Of a stretch of 18,676 bases of DNA, positions 14,324-18,676 are shown piece after piece; position 1 is the first letter of the stretch; the number at the start of each line of letters is the position of its first letter. The translations under genes were made by a program, and so were the position numbers. The notes beneath the pieces are model-generated. The model saw nothing but the letters and a program-made list of their open reading frames with translations. It had not been told where the DNA came from and did not search any database. This stretch comes from CBIHON01 sp966211965 (GTDB taxonomy: Bacteria; Pseudomonadota; Gammaproteobacteria; Burkholderiales; Burkholderiaceae_D), in contig CBIHON010000068.1 of the NCBI GenBank assembly GCA_966211965.1, forward strand, positions 1 through 18,676, in the 5' to 3' direction.

Positions 14324-14989
14324 ATGCATATAGCCATCCTGACATTCGAAGGATTCAACGAACTTGACTCGCTCATTGCCTACGGAATGCTGAGCCGCAT
14401 TTCAATGCTGGGTGACGCCGATTGGAAGGTCAGCATTGCCAGTCCAACTGCGCGGGTCACATCGATGAACGGCCTGACGCTCGACGCCCATATCGGCCTG
14501 GAAGAAGCGAATAAGGCCGATGCCGTATTGATAGGCAGCGGCATGAAAACGCGAGAGGTCGCCAATGATGCGTCCATCCTCGGACAACTGCGCCTCGATC
14601 CTCGAAATCAGTTGATCGCCGCGCAGTGTTCCGGAACGTTTTTGCTGGCCAGGCTCGGCCTGATCGGGAATGCCCCGGCATGCACCGATTCCAGCAGCAA
14701 ACCCTGGGTCCAGGCGGCTGGCGTAAGGATATTGAATCAGGCATTTTTTGCAAGCGGCAACCTGGCGACGGCAGGCGGCTGCCTGTCCGCGCAATACATC
14801 TCCGCTTGGTTGATTGCCCGTTTAAAAGGCATTCCGGAAGCCAGGGAAGTACTGCATTATTTCGCCCCGGTCGGTGAAAAAGAGGAATACGTTGCGCGCG
14901 CCCTCTCGCACCTCGACGCCAACTTGGCAGAACAGGCTGAAAAAATGCGAGAATCCGCTATCTCTTCCCTCAGCGAAAATCCGATATGA
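14324..14989 (+). CDS. DJ-1/PfpI family protein, isonitrile-hydratase-like
   Basis: A 221-residue class I glutamine-amidotransferase-like protein. The nucleophile is Cys102 in AAQCSGTFLLARLG. Asp15 in FNELDSL lies where isonitrile hydratases have their catalytic Asp, rather than the Glu of DJ-1/PfpI proteases. A GSGMKTRE loop and a GNLATAGGCLSAQYISAWLI segment complete the fold. The start at 14324 is chosen because GGAAAGG precedes it by 6 bases; the frame is open upstream but would overlap the tautomerase gene. The stop codon overlaps the ATG of the aminotransferase gene (ATGA), so the two are probably translationally coupled. Isonitrile hydration is only one possible activity; glyoxalase, amidase or regulatory roles occur in this family. 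Confidence 0.85.
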   Translation: MHIAILTFEGFNELDSLIAYGMLSRISMLGDADWKVSIASPTARVTSMNGLTLDAHIGLEEANKADAVLIGSGMKTREVANDASILGQLRLDPRNQLIAAQCSGTFLLARLGLIGNAPACTDSSSKPWVQAAGVRILNQAFFASGNLATAGGCLSAQYISAWLIARLKGIPEAREVLHYFAPVGEKEEYVARALSHLDANLAEQAEKMRESAISSLSENPI

Positions 14990-16203
14990 CCCCATCCGAA
15001 ATACAGAGCCAGTACGAATCCTTCAAACAACTCGGCCTCAAGCTCGACATGTCGCGCGGCAAGCCGGCGCCGGAACAGCTCGACTTGTCCAATGCCTTGC
15101 TCGACGGCCTCGGCGATTACAAGGCGGCCGACGGCACCGATACGCGCAATTACGGCGGCGCGGTCGGTTTGCCGGAAGCGCGCGCATTGTTCGGTGCGCT
15201 GCTCGATGCGCCGCCGTCGCAGGTGGTGGTCGATGGCAGCGCCAGCCTCTCGCTGATGCATGACGTGATCGTGTACAGCCTGTTGTTCGGCGTACCGGGC
15301 CATGCGCCCTGGATCGCGCAGCGGCCGATCAGCTTCCTCTGCCCGGTGCCGGGTTACGACCGCCACTTCAGCATTTGCGAATCGCTCGGCATCAAGATGA
15401 TCAACATCCCGATGGGCGCCGACGGCCCCGACATGGACCTGGTGGAAAAACTGGCCGCAGCCGACCCTTCCATCAAAGGCATGTGGTGCGTGCCGAAATA
15501 CAGCAATCCGGGCGGCATCGTCTATTCCGACGAGGTGGTACGCCGCTTGGCCGCGATGCCGACGGCTGCGCCGGATTTCCGCCTGCTGTGGGACGACGCC
15601 TACCGCTTCCATCACCTGGGCGAAGAAAAAATCGCCATCGCCAACGTGCTGCAAGAGTGCGTCAATGCCGGCCATCCGGATCGCGTTTTCCTGTTCGGCT
15701 CGACGTCAAAAATCACCCTGGCCGGCGCCGGCCTGGCCGCGTTGGCGGCGTCACCGGCGAATATCGCCTGGTGGCAAAGCCATGCCTCGGTGCGCAGCAT
15801 CGGTCCGGACAAGGTCAACCAGTTGCGCCACGTGCGCTTCCTGAAAGACCGCGCCAATATCGAAGCCCTGATGGAAGCGCATCGCCAATTACTGAAACCG
15901 AAGTTCGATGCGGTGCTGGCGCAATTCGATGCCTATCTGGGCGATGTCGCCGGCGTGAGCTGGACGCTGCCCCAAGGCGGCTATTTCATCGATCTGGTGA
16001 CGCCGCCGGGCATGGCCAAGCGCACCGTCGCGCTGGCCAAGGAAGCCGGCATCACGCTGACGCCGGCTGGCGCCGCCTTCCCTTACGGCAAAGATCCGGA
16101 CGACAGCCATATCCGCATCGCGCCGAGCTTTCCTTCCTTGGACGAGATCACCCAAGCGGCCAAGGGGATTGCGTTGGCCTTGCGGGTGGCGATCGGCGGC
16201 TGA
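14986..16203 (+). CDS. Class I aminotransferase, aspartate-aminotransferase-like
   Basis: A 405-residue fold-type-I PLP enzyme. PLP Lys242 is present in FGSTSKITLAGAG, Asn174 in KYSNPGG, and Asp203 and Tyr206 in WDDAYRFHH; an Arg near 377 in SHIRIAPSF would hold the substrate carboxylate. The N-terminal MSRGKPAPEQLDLSN and RNYGGAVGLPEAR segments match the Asp_aminotransf (AspT, type Ic) group, which uses aspartate/2-oxoglutarate. No clear ribosome site lies before the ATG, but it overlaps the stop of the DJ-1-like gene, so coupled translation is likely. Unlike the MocR protein in the same cluster, its PLP lysine is intact. The true amino donor in this cluster cannot be told from sequence. Confidence 0.9.
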   Translation: MTPSEIQSQYESFKQLGLKLDMSRGKPAPEQLDLSNALLDGLGDYKAADGTDTRNYGGAVGLPEARALFGALLDAPPSQVVVDGSASLSLMHDVIVYSLLFGVPGHAPWIAQRPISFLCPVPGYDRHFSICESLGIKMINIPMGADGPDMDLVEKLAAADPSIKGMWCVPKYSNPGGIVYSDEVVRRLAAMPTAAPDFRLLWDDAYRFHHLGEEKIAIANVLQECVNAGHPDRVFLFGSTSKITLAGAGLAALAASPANIAWWQSHASVRSIGPDKVNQLRHVRFLKDRANIEALMEAHRQLLKPKFDAVLAQFDAYLGDVAGVSWTLPQGGYFIDLVTPPGMAKRTVALAKEAGITLTPAGAAFPYGKDPDDSHIRIAPSFPSLDEITQAAKGIALALRVAIGG

Positions 16204-16219
16204 TTGTTTTTAGGAGGCG

Positions 16220-16279
16220 ATGATGGACGAGAAGCGTGCTGCCTGTTTGACCGTCCACATCCGCATCAAGACTTGGTAA
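16220..16279 (+). CDS. Possible tiny ORF with a strong ribosome site
   Basis: AGGAGG (16212-16217) precedes two consecutive ATGs (16220, 16223). The frame reads MDEKRAACLTVHIRIKTW after the second ATG and stops at 16277-16279. It lies directly after the aminotransferase gene. It may be a genuine small peptide or the 5' stump of a gene lost when the downstream accessory DNA arrived. No family is recognised. Confidence 0.25.
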   Translation: MMDEKRAACLTVHIRIKTW

Positions 16280-16460
16280 GGGTTTTCAACCGCCGTCTTT
16301 TCAGGGGCATGGAAAGCGCTGCCATGCGGGCGCATCTATCTGACAGGCGGCACGCAACTCTGGCAGCCGTCGCCCTATTTGATGCTTGATTCCGTCGGTC
16401 CGGCGCCATAGGGGAAGAGATGTTTGGTCAACGGGAAAATCCGTCAAGCATGCTCGCCTG

Positions 16461-16976
16461 CTATGATCCATGTTTTTCCTTGGCCAGACCCGTGGCGATG
16501 GCCGCCTCTTCGGTTTTAAACATCGGCTGCTCCAGATCGGCATCGGCAAGCATTTGTTGCCGGCATGCTTGGGCCATCTCAAACGCGGCCTCTTCGCTGC
16601 GTGCCGGCCCGACCGTAAAGCTCTTGGAGCGCCGTTTGCCGTCCGGCATATGGCAATAGGCGGCGTAGTAGATGCTGCCGTTACGGTTTTTACCCTTGTA
16701 CACGCCCGGCACCCCGGTTTGGTTGGTGCTTCGGACAATAGTCCGAAAGTCCAGATGGGTATCCGGTTCATGCTCTGCGATCAGCACGTCTCGATACGCC
16801 TGGGCTTTGGCGAGTGCGGCTTGTTCGCCGCCATGCGCATTGTCCTGAAATGTCTTGGTGTAGGTAATCCCTTGGCGGCGAATCGACACCATCCAGCGCG
16901 GCTCTCCGGTTTTGCTGTCATGAGAGCGGACAATGCCGTAAAGCTCAGGCGACTTTAGGGTGTATGTTCTGGGCAT
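16461..16976 (-). CDS. Protein with two AP2-like DNA-binding repeats
   Basis: A 171-residue protein that looks like two AP2-like three-strand-plus-helix units. Unit 1 is about 12-65 (YGIVRSHDSKTGEPRWMVSI, then KTFQDNAHGGEQAALAKAQA and YRD). Unit 2 is about 87-143 (TGVPGVYKGKNRNGSIYYAA, KRRSKSFTVGPARSEEAAFE and MAQACRQQ). In each, a strand pair with W/Y and Arg is followed by an Ala-rich helix, the AP2 layout. Bacterial AP2-like proteins are frequent in mobile DNA, sometimes with integrases or HNH nucleases; none is visible within the window. It has no other domain. The nearest GGAG is about 15 bases before the ATG, so the start is not certain. It is probably a DNA-binding protein, with unknown target. 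Confidence 0.65.
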   Translation of the reverse strand: MPRTYTLKSPELYGIVRSHDSKTGEPRWMVSIRRQGITYTKTFQDNAHGGEQAALAKAQAYRDVLIAEHEPDTHLDFRTIVRSTNQTGVPGVYKGKNRNGSIYYAAYCHMPDGKRRSKSFTVGPARSEEAAFEMAQACRQQMLADADLEQPMFKTEEAAIATGLAKEKHGS

Positions 16977-17016
16977 TGTCTTGTTTGCTTTTCTCCTTTC
17001 TCGTGCTGCTTCACTT

Positions 17017-17037
17017 GAGAGGTGTTATGGAGGTGTT
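17017..17037 (+). repeat. Direct repeat copy 1 (GAGAGGTGTTATG-N3-GTGTT)
   Basis: Together with the copy at 18430-18450 it matches at 18 of 21 positions, and the two flank the AT-rich two-gene island. Within copy 1 an 11-base unit GAGGTGTTATG is repeated in tandem (17019-17029, 17030-17040). It lies about 40 bases upstream of the AP2-like gene. Confidence 0.5.
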
Positions 17038-17137
17038 ATGGATTTTCAATGCAGAGTTCTTCAATCGGGCTGAACGAAAAACAACCGCTCGTTGTCCGGC
17101 GTGAGATCGGCATGAAGATTTCACGCATTCAGACCGG

Positions 17138-17380
17138 TCAGTTTCCCGGTGCCGTTGCAGACGTACCGCAATACACTGCCATTACAGAAGTATGCCACAT
17201 GAGATTGCGAGCCAGGCGAACTGCGATGATTTGAAGCGAAGAGGAAATTTCAATAAATTTTCCAAGTGGGACAGCCTCCTTGGTACGAGAGCCGTCATCA
17301 ATAACATATTTTACCCACCGGGATTTCGTTTTACAGCTTCGCGCAAAGCGGACGGTTATTACTTCAAACTGTTCAACCAT
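17138..17380 (-). CDS. Doubtful ORF with an internal repeat
   Basis: An 80-residue minus-strand frame starting MVEQFEVITVRFARS and overlapping the end of the next gene by about 20 bases. It contains two similar stretches, VITVRFARS and IIAVRLARN, roughly 45 residues apart. No ribosome site and no family are recognised. The internal similarity is the only reason to list it; it could be a decayed duplication. Confidence 0.2.
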   Translation of the reverse strand: MVEQFEVITVRFARSCKTKSRWVKYVIDDGSRTKEAVPLGKFIEISSSLQIIAVRLARNLMWHTSVMAVYCGTSATAPGN

Positions 17381-17763
17381 GTTTTGAAAAACTCTTTTTG
17401 CTCGGATGCAGAAGACAAGATGAAACATTCCGGCCGATCAAATATATCGACCATATCGTCCTTACCAGTCTGTTTTCCACTTGTCAGTATATAAGCTTGT
17501 CTGCCCAAGCTCATTTGAGAACTCATTCTGGAAGGATGGAAATTTTTTATGAGTCCATAGCACAGCAATTGCACGCCGACTTCCGAAATTGCGCCATGTA
17601 ATTTCCAGAGGCAGCTGGTCAAATCAAAATCTTGCGCCGAACATGTTTCCCCATTCGGGCATATCGCGAGAATATTTACAGAGCTATCGTTAATCTCAAT
17701 TTCTAAAGATATATCAACTGTACATCCCTCCAAGAGTGCTTTGACAAATTTATGATTTTTCAT
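17359..17763 (-). CDS. Orphan protein resembling immunity-type proteins
   Basis: A 134-residue acidic soluble protein without signal peptide or membrane segment. A central segment with LLCYGLIKNFHPSRMSSQMS and GRQAYIL (about 66-93), followed by KDDMVDIFD (101-109), matches a pattern I associate with small proteins near polymorphic toxin and contact-dependent systems (PSxM..xMxxGxxAY, then DLVDIFD). This is recollection of a pattern, not a database result. No toxin gene is in the window. The base composition is clearly richer in A and T than the genes to the left. It lies 46 bases after the other AT-rich gene on the same strand, so the two are likely one unit. No good ribosome site precedes the ATG. 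Confidence 0.6.
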   Translation of the reverse strand: MKNHKFVKALLEGCTVDISLEIEINDSSVNILAICPNGETCSAQDFDLTSCLWKLHGAISEVGVQLLCYGLIKNFHPSRMSSQMSLGRQAYILTSGKQTGKDDMVDIFDRPECFILSSASEQKEFFKTWLNSLK

Positions 17764-17809
17764 AGATTAAAAATATTGCAATTCTTGGGCATTGCGCTCT
17801 TAAAAATTT

Positions 17810-18349
17810 TCAAAGGCCGAGAATTTGCTTTATTACAGATTCTGTAAAATCTCCGTTTGGCGAACACATGGCTGCGAAACATATGTCCGCAGCCATAGAA
17901 AAAGTATTTTTGTTGCTATAAATTTCAGAAAAACATCCCTTGTTAAAGATAAAGTTTACGTGAGAAATGGCTTCTCCATTTGATTGAAAACAGGAAGCAA
18001 TTTTGTCGGAAATGGCACCTTTGAATTCGCATGGTAAACCTATGAAAAAAGGAGCCAATATGTCATTTATTTTCTTCGATTCGACAAAATCAGTATCTTT
18101 GCAGAGAACTTTCCAGGTCCCCTTTCTTTCTGTTGCATTGAAAGCATCAAAGCCAAGACCCGCATAACTATATGTGCCCCCCCGAGGAATCAGGATGTCA
18201 CAAAAAAAACTTTGAAGGCATTCTTCTTTTTGAGAAATTGAGGGGGAACCAATCGATACTTTCTCATTAAAGGAAAATCCATTGGTTTCGTCATCCCAAA
18301 AGATTCTGACCCGCGTCAGGTTGTTTTTTCCCAGGAAAAATTTCTTCAT
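17810..18349 (-). CDS. Hypothetical protein of the AT-rich island
   Basis: A 179-residue soluble protein starting MKKFFLGKNNLTRVRIFWDD. The ATG at 18349 is preferred because GGGGA lies 5 bases upstream; a TTG four codons earlier has no site. A segment PRGGTYSYAGLGFDAFNATE (about 55-75) followed by RKGTWKVLC, and a C-terminal CFSEIYSNKNTFSMAADICF region, look like folded-domain sequence, but I cannot name the family. It has several Cys, no signal peptide and no transmembrane segment. It is AT-rich like its neighbour and probably co-transcribed with it; a toxin-immunity or accessory partner role is possible but unproven. Confidence 0.6.
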   Translation of the reverse strand: MKKFFLGKNNLTRVRIFWDDETNGFSFNEKVSIGSPSISQKEECLQSFFCDILIPRGGTYSYAGLGFDAFNATERKGTWKVLCKDTDFVESKKINDILAPFFIGLPCEFKGAISDKIASCFQSNGEAISHVNFIFNKGCFSEIYSNKNTFSMAADICFAAMCSPNGDFTESVIKQILGL

Positions 18350-18429
18350 TCTATTCCCCAAATTTTCTGAGCCTTGTCTTCGTTTTTTTAGGGGGGTGAC
18401 GTCGGATTCGGCAGGAAAAGTCCTTCCGA

Positions 18430-18450
18430 GAGAGGTGTTATGTCTGTGTT
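18430..18450 (+). repeat. Direct repeat copy 2 (GAGAGGTGTTATG-N3-GTGTT)
   Basis: This is the second copy of the 21-base repeat described at 17017. It lies about 80 bases upstream of the start of the two-gene minus-strand unit. The sequence just outside the two copies is not similar, so the duplication appears to be limited to the repeat itself. Confidence 0.5.
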
Positions 18451-18676
18451 GGCTGCGTGCGTAAATTGAAGTAGGGAAATCGTGTTGTATTGGGCATCGC
18501 CATGCATCGGAAGGCTCTACGTTTTTCCGGCCTATAGCCCTAGCCTATATTGCGTCTGTCACTAGCCATCTAGGGCAATCTTCGATCCATACATGCGGTT
18601 TTACACCAATAGACTCAAGGGCAGGGCAACCGCATCAAAACTCCCTGAATATCAATAAGTTACGAAATGAGCGTAG
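18451..18676. other. Non-coding right edge with inverted repeats
   Basis: No gene is recognised. An 8-bp inverted repeat ATGCGGTT (18593-18600) / AACCGCAT (18628-18635) and two direct copies of GCCTATA (18530-18536, 18543-18549) are present. The window stops before it is clear whether these belong to a recombination site or to the promoter of a gene further right. Confidence 0.4.

Noticed and set aside
15375..16223. 282-codon frame inside the aminotransferase gene, same strand
   Set aside because: Out-of-frame shadow, Arg/Gly-rich; the aminotransferase frame carries all catalytic motifs.
1..18676. CRISPR arrays, rRNA or tRNA genes
   Set aside because: No regularly spaced repeats and no cloverleaf or rRNA signature found on reading both strands.

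Overview
The window looks like a chromosomal segment of a betaproteobacterium, most likely of the Oxalobacteraceae/Burkholderiales type. This is inferred from the high GC of most genes, the gene families (PAS_7-containing hybrid kinase, tandem DUF2382 proteins with GPERR-like tails, Tag, TrpS) and the style of intergenic repeats. No rRNA, tRNA or CRISPR array was found.

Layout. Positions 110-388 hold the wreck of a periplasmic solute-binding protein gene. From 432 to 7430 everything is on the minus strand: a soluble hybrid histidine kinase with four PAS domains, HisKA, HATPase, REC and Hpt; a fatty-acid-CoA ligase with a possible coupled 38-codon ORF and a terminator; and a probable tetR - yciI - tag unit. 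From 7431 to 8499 no gene is recognised, but the DNA is dense with signals: two copies of a TAGGAy-N4-GyCCTA dyad 30 bp apart, a 121-bp nested-palindrome element and a plus-strand terminator with competing hairpins. TrpS (minus) follows, with a hairpin in its leader, then a long hairpin element, then two minus-strand stress-type DUF2382 genes. Positions 11800-12152 hold a broken beta-helix gene.

The most interesting metabolic block is 12261-16203. A MocR-type regulator (wHTH plus aminotransferase fold, minus) is divergent from a plus-strand run of tautomerase, DJ-1/PfpI isonitrile-hydratase-like protein and a class I aminotransferase; the last two overlap by ATGA. The regulator has Arg (CGA) where the PLP-anchoring Lys is expected, while the other aminotransferase landmarks remain. 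It may therefore sense a ligand without forming the usual Schiff base, or no longer respond to PLP.

The right end (about 16.2-18.7 kb) looks like accessory DNA. It holds a double AP2-like protein and then an AT-rich island with two minus-strand orphan genes, one resembling immunity-type proteins. The island is flanked by two direct copies of GAGAGGTGTTATG-N3-GTGTT about 1.4 kb apart, which suggests insertion or recombination. The window ends in non-coding DNA with inverted repeats.
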